A stretch of 64,000 bases of DNA, taken from assembly GCA_022592445.1 (NCBI GenBank), contig JABYQR010000057.1:1-64000 (forward strand), in the 5' to 3' direction. The DNA is from Cytidiella melzeri. Its lineage: Eukaryota > Basidiomycota > Agaricomycetes > Polyporales > Irpicaceae. The notes beneath the pieces were generated by a model. The model had not been told where the DNA came from. It saw only the letters and a program-made list of their open reading frames with translations, and made no database searches. The translations under genes were made by a program, and so were the position numbers. Each line of letters opens with the position of its first letter. The stretch's first letter is position 1. Of this stretch, positions 21,634 to 33,109 are shown piece after piece.

Positions 21634-23390
21634 ATGGCTTCTATTGCTTTCAAATTCGACGTGGGGAAGATGGAAGCTGCATTCGCATATCTCAACGAAT
21701 GCTTTGAGTGGCTTGCTACTCAAGGTGAGACCCAGCAACGGTACGCCACGCATGTAATACTGTGTCAAAACGGTCGCGTTGATGTCTTTTTGACCAGTAT
21801 TGCACATGACCTCGACTTCGAGAAGGTAAGCTCAAACCTCTCTATTTACGCCTAGCTTTGAATTAACTACACTCTTGATAGGTTCAACGGGCAGCAAACA
21901 AGCTGACACAGAATGTTAGCTTCGTATACGATCGGCTGGCACCGATCCGCCGCCTTCCGCCAGAGCTCTTGGGGCGCACCTTCGAGTTCCTGATGGATTC
22001 GCACCTTCCCGCGGAGGCAACGTTTCGGTTCCTGGAATACCCATGGCTTACGGTCCAGTCTGTTTGCCGTCACTGGAGACACGTCGCTCTACACACTCCA
22101 GTACTCTGGAGTTACATCCACGCCTCGTTTCAACAGGGTCGATTCCTGGAGAGACAAAAGGAGTTTGTTTCGACGAGCCTCAGGCGGTCAGGCACTGTTC
22201 CCCTCACCATCTACCTCAAAGGAGACCCTGGAGCCGGATTTTACTACGAAGACGTAGTATTTTCGGACCTCTTCTCACAGGCGAACAGTGAGCGTATCCG
22301 TGAATTACGCATGCGCCGGTTCCAGACTGGTTTCCTGGCGCAGCTTGGGGAGAACCACGCTAGTCAATTGGAAGTACTCGTGGTAGACGATCCCGTAGAG
22401 GACGAAGGAAACTTCAACTACAACCTTCCGAAATTGCGCACGTTGATCGCTTCGTTCCCTGAGGTCGGATTGGATACAGTAATGTTATGCAATGTACATG
22501 CATTACGCCATCTCGTCATCCTAGGCCAATGGTTCACCAGTGATACCCTCCTCAGCCTGCACACCCTTCTAGCATCAAATCCGCAGCTGGAGGATCTTGT
22601 CATAATCGATATTTGTGGGGCAGAAGAGTTGAGCATCGAGTTGGATCAACTACCTTCGCTCGGCATGCCGGAGCTGAGGCGCTTGGAAGTCGGGTCTGTT
22701 CGTGAGGGATCTAGTTCTGTCGCACAAGAACTCGTCGAGAAGAAACTCACACTGCCAGAATCGCACGCAAAGTTCTATAGACTCCGAAAGTATCCCAACT
22801 TCTCCCCGCTGCGAAAGCTGTTCGTTGGGAATACCGAAGACATCATCACGACTGATGGACGTACCAGCCTTCTCATGACAGGCGACTGGACATTCTCTCG
22901 TGATGAATCACAATACGCTCAACTAGACGAGGTCTGGCTGTGGTTCAATTGGAGGCAATCAATGGATGCCCCCGAGTCCAAGTGGACGTTAGGGTTGGGG
23001 GCAGCGAAAGAAGTGAAGAAGGTCGTTCTAGTCCGCGGCATCACCTCCTGGCTCCAGTATTTCTCCCGCCACCGCCTATTCCCAGCCCTGGCGGAACTAC
23101 AGCTACATACACAAGAACACCAGGACGGACCTGCAATACTGGAATTCTTGGCAACCAGAGCCCAAGACCGCCCGATTCAAACCTTGCGTTTCGTACAAGA
23201 CCCTCGGAAAGGAGGCAAAATCGAGGCGTTTTCCAGCTGGAAAGACAAGGCCTCCAAATTCACTCAATTTGTGCCCCACGTCATATTCGAACATCCTGAC
23301 CACCCACCGCTGCGAATGGAACTGCCTGCCCTTTGCACGACAGCCTCGACTGCTCATTCGTACTGGCCGTCGTGGGAGATGTGGATGTGA
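21634..23390 (+). CDS. F-box protein with LRR-like C-terminus (566 aa)
   Basis: Exon 1 21634-21825 and exon 2 21882-23390, with a 56 bp intron (GTAAGC...GATAG), give one frame. The F-box is at about residues 85-135: IRRLPPELLGRTFEFL followed by VQSVCRHWRHVALHTPVLW, the standard fungal F-box spacing. The rest is an irregular leucine-rich region (LRTLIASF, ALRHLVILG, PQLEDLVIID) typical of the large Agaricomycete F-box family. Such proteins bind Skp1 in SCF ubiquitin ligases and present substrates through the LRR part; the substrate is unknown. It is intact and shares no clear promoter motif with the MACPF genes just upstream. Confidence 0.85.
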
Positions 23391-24172
23391 GAGAAGACAG
23401 TTGAGTGGTTTTTTGCGCTTGTATATGCTTGTAGAGTACTCTCTGTGGTGGTGTCTGCAATAGTGGTAGACGCCAAGCGATGACTGACGTGCGGATGCTC
23501 GCGATATCTTCATACTTGATGGTTTCAACACTAGCACCCTCGTTCGTGTCTCGACACTGGCCACCCAGTACAGTCACTGTCGCACTCTCAATTAATCCCT
23601 GTCCGTCACTACTAAGGCTTACAAGCATCCGCGAGAGTCACGGTTTTTTATTGGAAGATGAGCTTTGGTGGTCAATTTGCACACCGTTTGACCTCCTTGC
23701 CATCGCGCTAACTTCCATATGTTCAATCAAGGCGAGCTTCCCATTCTGTATCTATATTCGCCTCCCTTTCGCGTTGCGCTGTCCCGCCGGCACGTTGAGA
23801 GTGACCGGCTGAGGTTCTTTGCCTTGGCTTTGCGCGCGTCGCCTTGCTATCCTATTTCTTGCAAGACTCTACGGACCACCAAAGTCCCACCGCGAAAGTC
23901 AGTTGTACACGTTTACTCGTGCTATAGACGCTGCAGCTCTGATAGCCTTCTTCACTCGTTTAGCCGTGTTTTGATAAACGCCTGTCTGAAACTGCCGATT
24001 GTGGCGCTTGTGGCTTTGTGGCGATCTCCAATAATGGCCACACCGAATGACGTCACGAGCTCCCCTACAACATGACGTCGTTTGTCGCGTAAGCCTCTCA
24101 AAAGTCACAGCTCCTGCTCGTCGCCCACTCTCACTACTACTCTGCTCACTGCCCAGCACGACGATCAAAACC
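23391..24172. other. Intergenic
   Basis: No gene was recognised. The last 100 bp before 24173 are pyrimidine-rich, as in promoters of constitutive fungal genes. Confidence 0.4.
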
Positions 24173-24687
24173 ATGTACTCTCTCGTCACCCTTTCCGCTG
24201 CTCGACGTGCCGCTGTCGTTGTACCAGTTGCACGCACTTCAGTCATCGCGAAGCGTCATTCGAGCACCATGCACGACAACGATCCCGAGGTGAAGTCCAA
24301 TGTTTGACATTCTGCTCGTTTGCTGAACGTCTACGGTCTTCCTAGGTTATCGAGAGGGAGAAGCAGCGAAATTTGAGCAAGGAGCAACACAAGACCTCCA
24401 CACCTATCAAAAATGCTCCTGGTTGGAACCATTATCTCGCTAGTGCCTCTGAGGCTGCTGTGAAGGTGTGTTCCGACAACGACACTTCTTTGAAACTTGA
24501 CTGATGTTGCGAGTACCAGGCTGATCGCTCTGACCACACCCCGGAGCAACTAGCCACCGAAACTGTGCAGCACATCAAGGAACGTCACGAGGTTAAGAAA
24601 CCCAACGGCGAAGAGAGGGTCGACGCGTACGAAGCTTCGTACGAGCGCGACGATCTTTCGGGTCCGCTCAAGTCAAAAGTACAGTAA
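24173..24687 (+). CDS. Small conserved fungal protein, probable mitochondrial import (134 aa)
   Basis: Exons 24173-24289, 24346-24465 and 24520-24687, with 56 and 54 bp introns, are all in phase 0. The first ~30 residues are Arg/Ala/Ser rich without acidic residues (SAARRAAVVVPVARTS...KRHSS), a classic mitochondrial presequence. The mature part is hydrophilic, with blocks EREKQRNLSKEQHKTSTP, APGWNHYLASASEAAVKAD and TPEQLATETVQHIK. I recall similar short proteins in other basidiomycetes, but no function is known to me. It is intact and close to the LYR-motif gene, also mitochondrial, on the same strand. Confidence 0.75.
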
Positions 24688-25161
24688 ATCCGCTTGCCGA
24701 TGGAGGTTTATTGCTTGATAAGCGCAAAGAGTCGCCCTGAAGTGCCTTGCTCATTGTAATATTATCCCTTTTGCATGTGTTCAAGTTCAAACTGCACCCT
24801 CGCATTGTAATGTACATACTATAATTCCCTTTCTTCACCCTTGAAACAGATAGAGTGTGCTTTCTCTCAAATCCTTTTCAACACCCGAGTCGCACTATAT
24901 TCAATTACACTTTGGCACTCAGACTGCTCAGGCTGCACGTGCTGCGAAAGCCTACTTGCTACACATCTCTATGTTGTGACTGACAAATGATTCGTCGTTG
25001 AGCTCTCTAGCTTAGTGCCGGTTCAGACGACTTCAATTTACAGTAGAGTAACATGGTCGTTGGAATGTTGAACGTTGAGCGCTGAGCGCTCAGTGACAGT
25101 CTTGCTTGCTCGTCGACCGTCCTCAACACTCCACGCATGTACACTCTCACTCGAACATAGC
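24688..25161. other. Intergenic
   Basis: 3' flank of the small mitochondrial gene and promoter of the LYR gene. No other feature was seen. Confidence 0.4.
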
Positions 25162-25644
25162 ATGGCACAGCACAACACCAGATTGCGTGTTTTAGCACTG
25201 TACAAAGAACTGCATCGTCTTGGCCGCGAATATCCTGATCCTGGGTACGTTTTTCCTCACTGACAAATTGTCCCACGACATCCATGAATAACGACGGCTG
25301 TATACTAGATATAATTTTCATGGAAAGCTACGAGGCTTGTTCGAAAGTGCGTCTCAAACATACCCTCTGCATTTTGAGTTACTCAGTTGCTGCTTTGGCG
25401 CAGAAAACAAAGGCTTGACGGACCAACAGGAGATTGAGAAGGCTATCGCTTTAGGGGAGTACATTCGTAACGGTGCGCCCCCCTCGCTTTCTCCCTCGCA
25501 TGCCTTGCGATATCTGACACATTTTCACGCGTGACAGAAACGCTTGCGCTGTACTCTCTGCGCAAGTACAGACATCTGAAAAGAATGTATCCAGAACCAT
25601 CTCCACCTATCCCCCTCGAGCCCACGCATATAACCAGGAGATGA
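25162..25644 (+). CDS. LYR-motif (LYRM5/ETFRF1-like) mitochondrial protein (98 aa)
   Basis: Four exons (25162-25244, 25309-25346, 25404-25472, 25538-25644) with 57-65 bp introns join in one frame. The sequence has the LYR family pattern: LRVLALYKELHRLGREYPDP at residues 8-27, then YNFHGKLRGLFE, an acidic-basic helix and the final LYSLRKYRHLKRMY. This combination is closest to LYRM5/ETFRF1, which binds electron-transfer flavoprotein; other LYR proteins serve Fe-S cluster delivery or complex I/III assembly. The first helix carries the LYK variant of the LYR tripeptide. It should act in the mitochondrial matrix. The gene is intact and compact. Confidence 0.85.
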
Positions 25645-26282
25645 TGCCAACGACGCTGTTGATGCACGTGCAGACTATGCCACAAACACACTCATGCTCA
25701 CATGTAACTCTAACCATGCAAGTTTGTGGTCCGCTACGAGTAACTTACGGCACCGGAACATATCCCTGGTAGGGTTGCCCCTATCTGTCTACAGTAAACA
25801 GGACATTCGCGGACAACGCTCTGTGGGCAGTTGCGTGGATAAAGTAAAATTCTGAGCACGAATCGGGCACAGGATAGAGGAATCACGCCAGGAGGTATCG
25901 GAGACGAGTACGTTGGAAGCAGTCAGGTCTTTTGGGAGTATTGCACGTGCTGCTGTATGATGCCCCCCCTTTTTTGTTTGTTTTAACGTTTCCTATGCAT
26001 ATTCACTCGTACACAGTCCTCATTAGCAAGCGAGTGAAAAGTATTCACAAGCAATGATCCTGCGCACCGTTAGCACGATTTGGTGAGTAAAAAATGTACG
26101 ACCAGAGCAATATAAGTTAACCGTTACGCGAACGCAACAGGGATCAATTGAGGATCAACACTCTGGAGCACCAAAATTGCACACTGCTATACATGACCAT
26201 CAAAATTCTCTCTCGTCCACCACGACTTCGCCACCGCCGAAGCCGTCACTTGGTGGCCATCAAATCCATCGTCGCCATTGTC
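25645..26282. other. Intergenic
   Basis: No gene was recognised. This is the converging 3' region between the LYR gene (+) and the secreted-protein gene (-). Confidence 0.4.
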
Positions 26283-26791
26283 TTAATCACGAGCATCAGC
26301 GTCTGCGGTAGTGCTCGTTCCTCCTGCACCACCAATGCTTGATCCACCAGTGTTTGTTATGGATCCACCAGAGTTCCTAACTGACCCGCCATCCACATTT
26401 CCAGAACTTCCAGAACTCACGTCGCTGTTCGAACCTTCTTCAGGTGTAGGCGTGCCGCTCATTGAGCTACCTCCTTTGCCACCCAAGGCTGTAACGGCAG
26501 ATCAATTTGAAATCACGACAGAATTTGGAAGATATGCGAACCTGACCCATCATGGTTGGTAATAGTGCCGCCTGTGCCAGCCTGCTGGGTGACACTGCCG
26601 CCATTAGCGCTGCCTGCATTTCCTGTCGAAACGTGTGTCTTGCGAGGGGAACGTTTAATAATTGGAACGTCATAAAAGTCTCTGCTCTGGATTGCGTCGA
26701 ACCGTGTTTGGAGACCATGCGCATCGATGGGTATCGCTAGGGCTTGCCCGGCCATCATGGCTAAAGTGGCGAATGTGATGAGGGAGCGCAT
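26283..26791 (-). CDS. Small secreted Gly/Ser-rich protein (151 aa)
   Basis: Exon 1 26791-26542 and exon 2 26488-26283 are joined by a 53 bp intron (26489-26541, donor GTTCGC, acceptor ACAG). The N-terminus is a clear signal peptide (MRSLITFATLAMMAGQALA, then IPIDA). A Kex2-type dibasic site (PIIKRSPRK) follows at about residue 46. The mature part is rich in Gly, Ser, Thr and Asn with loose GGS repeats (GGSVTQQAGTGG, SGGSITNTGGSSIGGAGG) and no cysteine. It could be a wall-associated or effector-like protein. No family was recognised. Confidence 0.7.
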
Positions 26792-27825
26792 CTCGACGCG
26801 AAGTACTGTTTATCGTCTGCGGCGAATCGTTATGCAGTAGGACAAGAAGGCGAGAGATAACTGCGAGTTGGTGCTTCCAATGAACTTCGCTGACAACCCC
26901 TTATAGCTCCAAAATATTCAAATCGTGGAGGGGCTCATCGGTCAGGGCTCGATGGGCAAGTGCGGAAGCAGGGACCCATATGCCACGAAGTCCGTCTGCA
27001 TCGAAGCTCGTCTACCCCTGATGACGAGCACAACACTATATCCGTGCAGTAAGGTGGATTGTGAGCTGTCAAGTGACGCTCACGTGGCTTCATTTTGCTC
27101 TTTTTTGTGCAAAGATCCTGGAGCAACAAGATGCGGCAGCGGTTGCCTGGGAACAAGTGCACAGTCCGGCTTTCCTTCTGGGTCCATCCGCTGAAGTGCC
27201 TCCACATAGTATAGGCTTGTAATCTCAGACAGGCGCATCATTACAGCGGTGGGATTCTTGTGTTCAGGCTGGAAGCAGTCGCTCGCCTTTACGTTCCATA
27301 TACCGCTCTACCTCTAGTTACCTCTGCTCTTTTCTGCAGACTGGTAACTCGTGTAGGCGCGTCTGTGTTGGGCGCTTAAACGATGTTTGCTTGGTCGTGC
27401 TTGTCAAGAGCCCTGGATCCTAACAACAGCAAATACTGACCGGCTCAGAGGTCGATTTACTAGATGCCGCGCAAAGCCCTGAATTCCTTAGCTTGCATGA
27501 CTTATGGTGAAGGGCGACGGTAGCAGTGGATGTACTAGCTCAAAGTGCAGGAGTGTGAACGGCCGAAAGGACCGTTGTCGACATCGCTCAGCTTGTTCGG
27601 GACAGGGCAGAATCCCATGGACTCGGACTTGAAGGAAACAAGCAAACGGATGCGCATGAACACAAATACATGTCATATATCTCCGGTTTTCATCTATAGA
27701 CTATTGTAAGATCAAACCACCTGCGAGACTCGTAAACTGGAAAGATACTCGCTTTGGAGCATTGGGAGACTGAGAATGCACACCTTATCTACAGTAGCTA
27801 GATAAGAGTGCGAGTAAAGCACTAC
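26792..27825. other. Intergenic; short sequence shared with 31.4 kb
   Basis: No gene was recognised. About 47 bp at 27094-27140 (GCTCTTTT.TGTGCAAA, then GGAGCAA.AAGATGC) resemble 31402-31450, perhaps a remnant of an old repeat. Confidence 0.35.
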
Positions 27826-28919
27826 CTAAAACGCATTAACCGCGGCCCAAATGAGGTACAAATAGGTTTTCTTCCTGTTCGCGTTGATATCACCGGTGTG
27901 GCCGATGTACGGAAGAGGGAAGCTGCCCACGGCGTTGTTGGAGCGATAAAGCTTGAGCTCGGTGAGTTTCAAGCTGTTGTTCGCATCCGCAACAGCCTCG
28001 AGGTAGCGGTAGTCACCGCCGGCGCCCTTCGCGAGATCGAACCAGCCAGAGTGAGCATCCTTTTGGATGAAGAGGTCGAACCTCGTGGCGGCCTCGGCAG
28101 CATTGAAGGTGAAGATCGGAACGATCCAGACGTACCTAAGAGAAGCAGCACGATCATCAGATAAATGTGCGCAGACTCAAGGACAAAGGTGACGATGTAC
28201 TCACTTCCCGCCATAGCCATCGTTGATATCGTCATTCCCGCCAGAGAACTCCAGAACTCGGTTGGCAGGAGCGTCGCTCGGGTGGTCACCGTAGTGGACC
28301 TACGTAAAAAACATTGAGGACATTTGAGAACAGGTGAACGACTCTGTCTTACCTCAATGTCCTTCACGAACCGGATAGGTCGGACGGTGTACTGGATGGT
28401 AACCGTCTGGGTGGGAGGCGGGTTGGTGGACACCGCGCTACCCAAGACGTTGATACCAGGCGACTGGAAGCGCTGCTGGTAGAGGGCAAGCTTCGAGTAC
28501 GGACCAACGGTAACTGCAAGTGGATAATGTCAATATCCACTCGGCAAAGAGGTAGTCACTTGGGCAAACTCACTGTCGCGTAGGTAAGTGGTCGTCTTGC
28601 TGTAGTTCGACTTGAAAGTAGTGGAGGTCGTCTCCTGCAGAGTGTCGCTGACCTCGGAAGAGATGTCGATGCTGGCATCAACTTTGGCAGAGATGCCCTC
28701 GTAGGAGGCTCCAACTTCGGTGCCGACGTGTTCCTTCTCGAGCTCCTTTCGGATGGTCTCGTTGAAGGTCTGCTCGAACGCAGTGAACTCGATGGACTCG
28801 GTGGTGGTAATCGTGACGCTCTCGCGGATAGTTCCCGAGTTGGTAGAGTTGTCGTAGTCGAAGATGAGGTCCCAGGAGACGGTACCATCGACGGTGGCCT
28901 GGTAAGTTTCGTCGGACAT
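27826..28919 (-). CDS. Aerolysin-type/beta-prism candidate pore-forming protein (303 aa)
   Basis: Exons 28919-28574, 28513-28353, 28299-28205 and 28135-27826 with 53-69 bp introns give 303 codons. Residues ~15-125 are rich in alternating Ser/Thr (SVTITTTESIEF, SDTLQETTSTTF), as in the membrane-hairpin region of aerolysin/ETX-MTX2-type proteins. The C-terminal ~130 residues hold three repeats with the pattern D-(I/L)-x-x-G-x-G-G-x-Y: DINDGYGGKYVW at 193, DLAKGAGGDYRYL at 234 and the decayed DINANRKKTYLYL at 283. Such a threefold pattern is that of beta-prism (MABP-like) domains. No signal peptide. Function is inferred from composition and repeat pattern only; a non-toxic structural role is possible. 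Confidence 0.55.
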
Positions 28920-29020
28920 ACTTGCAAGTCTGAGCTGGCGGTGGTGAAGGGAGGAAAGTGGTTGTTGCTTTGTGAGATGCGATGTGCTGTTGGATGCTTG
29001 GTAGGAGTGCAAGACTGTCC

Positions 29021-29030
29021 CTTTTATACC
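29021..29030 (-). promoter_or_regulatory. TATA box of the 303-aa protein gene
   Basis: The minus strand reads GGTATAAAAG about 105 bp before the ATG at 28919. Confidence 0.6.
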
Positions 29031-29059
29031 ACAATCGAGGATGCCTGTGCGTTGCATAA

Positions 29060-30476
29060 GCTACCGGAATTTGCGCTGACCTGCTCCAGAGAATCGTTTC
29101 ACCGGACAGTCCACGCTATGGATATTCTCCAGATATTGCAAATTTCACCACGGATTTCGGTTAGCCAACAGCACTGAGGCTGGCAGGTCAAATGGAGGCG
29201 GTATTGTTTCGTGAACATAGACGGAGTCAGTAGCCAGCAGCGCTAGTGTTTGACAATGTCCGTATTGCCTTCTAAGATGCGCCACTTGGCAGCCACAATT
29301 TCGACGTTTCCGAATATGGGTGGAACAGTATGAATGTTTCTAGCTTGATTTGTGCCACCATGAGTTCGCGGGACAGTCAGGACTACCCAACGCGCCGCTT
29401 TCTAACATTTCTGGTTTTTGTTAGTTTTGTGACCGACAGGATACTAGCTAACACGCACGATAGGTTCAGACTATCATGGCCTTGTCGAATCTCAGGCTCA
29501 TGCTAAGCGTTCGTGCATGCCTCAATTGCGGTGTGGCCTTGTCAGTAATTTCGAACCGACACGGTGTACATTTTCTCCCATGTCATGCATGTTACGAGTG
29601 AAACTCGTTGTACAGCTGTGGTTTGAAGCACAGCGAGGACGAGTCGAAGGATCGTGTCGACGGTTGTGGCTTTCGACTCGGAACACTTCCCCGCGATGAT
29701 GATGGTGATGGCCGACGGCCAATTGTCAACTTTCCCGCGCCACAAACCGGGGGTCAGGCCACAACCTCCATCTCCCCATCCTCCGTCTCTCTAACATATT
29801 TGCCATACGCACCAGGGGTGTTCTACGTGGGTGTGTACTACGTTCTCTCTCTCTGGCTGAGTGGGCGAAGCGGCCTTCTGAACCATAGACATTGGGCTCG
29901 CCAGCCCACAGGTGCCAGTGAGGCTCATGTGACTCATTATGAGCTGCCCGTGCATACAATGTTAACAAACTGCATAGCGGCGTGCTTGCACTGTCTCATG
30001 GTCGGCGAGTTGGTACCAGCGCACGTCAAAAGTGAAACCACCGAGCGTATAATTACACGACCCTGATCACTCCAACGCCGCAGTCGCACGCCGTCGTGTC
30101 TGAGCGGGGTTAGGAGGTCATGCGGCGATGCAAAATGAGTATGTCGGATGTCAAATGCTTGCATTTTTGCATATTCGGAGGTATGTGTCGCATCTCAGCC
30201 AAGCAGATATCGCCGGAGGCTCCTTCTTGGACGCTGTGACGAAGTTCGTCAGTCAAGGATATGTCCAGTTGATCGGTAGGCTTAGTGAGACAGTAAGTGC
30301 ACAAGTCACCTTGCCACATAGTACGCACCCCGTCTTTCCAATACTCAATAGGCTCCTTAGACAAAATGGCCATTCGGATTCATTGCAGGGTGTCACACGA
30401 TTAATCCTAGTACCTTACTACGTAACCTTCGCTCGTTCTACAAAACCGCATTATTTCTACGCGTACTGCTATCTAC
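29060..30476. other. Intergenic, nothing recognised
   Basis: Many short frames but no domain, repeat or intron structure could be supported. Confidence 0.4.
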
Positions 30477-31154
30477 CTATTGTTCCCACCCTTCATACAC
30501 GACCATTTTGGAATGAAGTTCACAGCAGTCCTTCCTAGAAGGCACATCAAGGTCCGCAAACCAACCACGCCTGTTGACCCTAGAGACCACGCTTTTACCC
30601 GCACCGCGAGGAGGGCTTGTCACAGATGCGAAGACAGCGGTCTTACTATATAGATAGCTCGGAAGTGGCCAGCAAGCTCTGCACAGTGAATCCGAAGGGA
30701 TTGAAGACGCCGACTCGATGTGCTCGTACACCGACACACCCTTATTGCGACGTAATCAGGAGTGGGACGGTATGGCTCTCCAGAACTGGGGTCACCTGCG
30801 AACTGCCAGACCGTGGGATGGGAACTTTTCTGACTTCACAGGACCAAGTCTGCGCTGCGATAGATGAGAGATACTTCACAAATAGCGTTCTACTATGATT
30901 CACTTACTTGTGGGAAAGGTGAGCTTGAGGTAGCAATTCTTGTTCTCGTAGTCCCAGTACTTATGCATTCTTGCTAGCGTCGATGTTCTGTATACGGGAG
31001 ATCTCAGGTAAGGTCCCGGCAATGCAAGGATCTGTGCATAGAGCGTGACGAGTTGTGCGTAGGCCTGTTGAAAATTGTCACGACGTTCTTTGGTCGACAC
31101 GAACTCCCATATGACAGTGAAGCAGGGCATAGAACTGAAATTCACAATCTCAAA
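30477..31154 (-). pseudogene. MACPF relic 6, C-terminal exons only, inverted
   Basis: The segment 31154-30908 aligns with exon 4 of MACPF gene 1: F-x-x-V-N/D-F, CF..IWE, RRD...AYAQ, LPGPYL, and an end at the same codon phase before an intact GTAAGT donor. The segment near 30580-30477 matches the end of exon 5 (WFADLDVPSRKDC, then KMVVYEGWEQ and a stop). The sequence between has lost most of exon 5, and exons 1-3 are missing. It is on the opposite strand to the array and about 10 kb away. Confidence 0.65.
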
Positions 31155-31819
31155 CACGTTGTGAGTATGTTCAAGAGTCGGCCAATGATAAAGGCAGCCC
31201 ATTCATCAACAATTTGAGTAGGAGAGATTCGTTACCACAGCGACGTTCCACTCATCCTGTGCCAGAATGTGGGTGACTGTTGAGCGAGAGCGAGAGACGT
31301 TAGTGCCAAGTACTGTTAACTGTTAATAATACTTCAAAGAGGTTTTGCTGCAGAAAGAGGAGTTGTAGTGGTCATGAATGTAAATAGTAGCATTGCAATG
31401 CCTGCTCTTTTCTGTGCAAAAATCATGGAGCAATAAGATGCTGCAGCAGGATTGTTTTACAATTCCTGAAGAATGAAGAAGAATTGCTCCTGTTTTTACC
31501 AGCGGATTGATGCCTTTTCAGATGTGACCCTCTTGTCCCCCAATGTGTGGGAATTTGATGGGAGATACAAACAGTAACAGTTTCAATTCAAAGCAAGGAA
31601 TACAGTTGATGGCAACACACTTGTTTTTGTCATTAGCCCTTTACACTCCCAAGCGAATGCAATGTCGGGCGGATATGAGTGCGGGGTATGTTGTCGCGGT
31701 GACAAAAGAAGGGAATTTGGCAGTTTGAGGGATGGGCGTGTGAGGGAAAAAAAATCACTGAGATGGGTGTGAAACACTGCTCCAACAACTAGTGCATCAT
31801 ACTATCTGTCTATAGATAG
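31155..31819. other. Intergenic, nothing recognised
   Basis: Carries the second copy of the 47 bp sequence noted at 27.1 kb. No gene was recognised. Confidence 0.4.
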
Positions 31820-31824
31820 TTTAT

Positions 31825-32049
31825 TGTTGTTATTTTAGGTTTTCCGCCCTTTTTGTTTGTATCCGCTTGTTCCCGCCGCCCGCCTTTCATCATTCCGCGC
31901 GGATAACTTGTTTCGATATTCTCTTTTTGTCTTATCCGAGTTTCTAAAATAATATAAAAACCCTGTATTTGCGTAGCTATTGATTAACATTGTGTTCATT
32001 CATTCACGCCCCCCTCCCGTGCGCGCTCCAAAACCCCGCAAAAACAACA
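31825..32049 (+). repeat. 5' LTR of the gag-only element
   Basis: 225 bp, TG...CA. It differs from the 3' LTR at about six positions and also matches (inverted) the solo LTR at 45072-45298. It contains a TATA-like ATATAAAAA stretch at about 31953. Confidence 0.9.
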
Positions 32050-32064
32050 GGTTATGAGCCCCGC
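32050..32064 (+). other. Primer-binding site, half-tRNA-iMet type
   Basis: GGTTATGAGCCCCGC directly follows the LTR, identical to the sites at 1908-1922 and 50896-50910 (both minus strand). Confidence 0.8.
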
Positions 32065-32216
32065 GCTCTAGGCGCACATCCTCTCGATTTTCATCTCGCA
32101 GCGACATTAGCTCGGCATTGCGCCCTTAGGCCGAACCATCTCTTTTTCGGGCGACATTACGTCAGCAATACGCTCTTAGGCCACCGTATCGACATCAAAT
32201 CTTATTCATTTTCATT

Positions 32217-33067
32217 ATGGCTGAAGAAGTTGCCACCCCTGTCCCTACCTCGACATCATCTGCGTATCGGATCACCCCTCTCGCCGGACCGGAAAATTAT
32301 CTCACGTGGCGAATCCAGCTTAGCGACATCCTCCGAGAATTGGACCTTTGGGGTCATGTCAGCGGAACTGTGGAGAAGCCGAGGCGAGGAGACACTAGCG
32401 AATGGGAAGCCAAAGATCAGAAAGCGCTTACCACCATCCGTCTCCGCATCAACAATGATATGATGATGCATGTGATGGCCGCCAAAACTTCGAAGGATGC
32501 TTTTGATGCCTTGGCCAACGTTTTTGCCACTCAGGGCAGTGTTGCCCGCGTCGTTATCCGACGAAAACCTTTTAGTTACCGTATCGACGAGACGGAGGAT
32601 CTCACGGTGAAGATCTGAGACATTAAGTGTCTCTGGATTGAATATAATATGGTTCGGGGAACCGCTACTGCATTGGGCGATAACGATCTTGCGATGTGCA
32701 TTCTCTCGGTGTTACCGGAATCTTGGGACACATTTGTTTCTGTCACCGCCGCTGATGGCGATCTCACTTCTGCCAGCCTTATTGGTCGTATCGTGCAGGA
32801 AGAATCTCGGCGCAAGTCCCGCGGCACTGCCATGGCGAGGCTTTTGCAGCCACTCGCGTTGTGAAGAAACGGCGTTTTCGCACTGGGGTCACTTGTCACA
32901 AGTGTGGCAAGGAGGGTCACATCAGACCCGAATGTGAGGAACAGGACAAACCCGCCGCTCAGTCCAATTTGGCGACTCCGCCGGCAGCTTATTCAATGGT
33001 CGCTACGGACTCCCTCACTTCTATTGGTTCGCATGTTCACACCGACGCGCCGGAGTATACCTTCTAG
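32217..33067 (+). pseudogene. Copia-type gag with zinc knuckle, broken by one stop and one frameshift
   Basis: The start MAEEVATPVPTSTSS leads into a UBN2/DUF4219-type gag (ENYLTWRIQLSDILRELDLW, then KALTTIRLRIN). A TGA at 32616-32618 interrupts the frame, which continues (VLPESWDTFV) to about 32860. There a one-base shift is needed to reach the knuckle CHKCGKEGHIRPEC (about 32894-32935) and the end at 33067. The TGA could come from CGA by a CpG transition. No pol frame follows; the stop lies only 43 bp before the 3' LTR. Confidence 0.75.
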
Positions 33068-33109
33068 GCAACTCGCGTTTGTTCTCATGCTCTGCTCGTT
33101 GAGGGGGAG

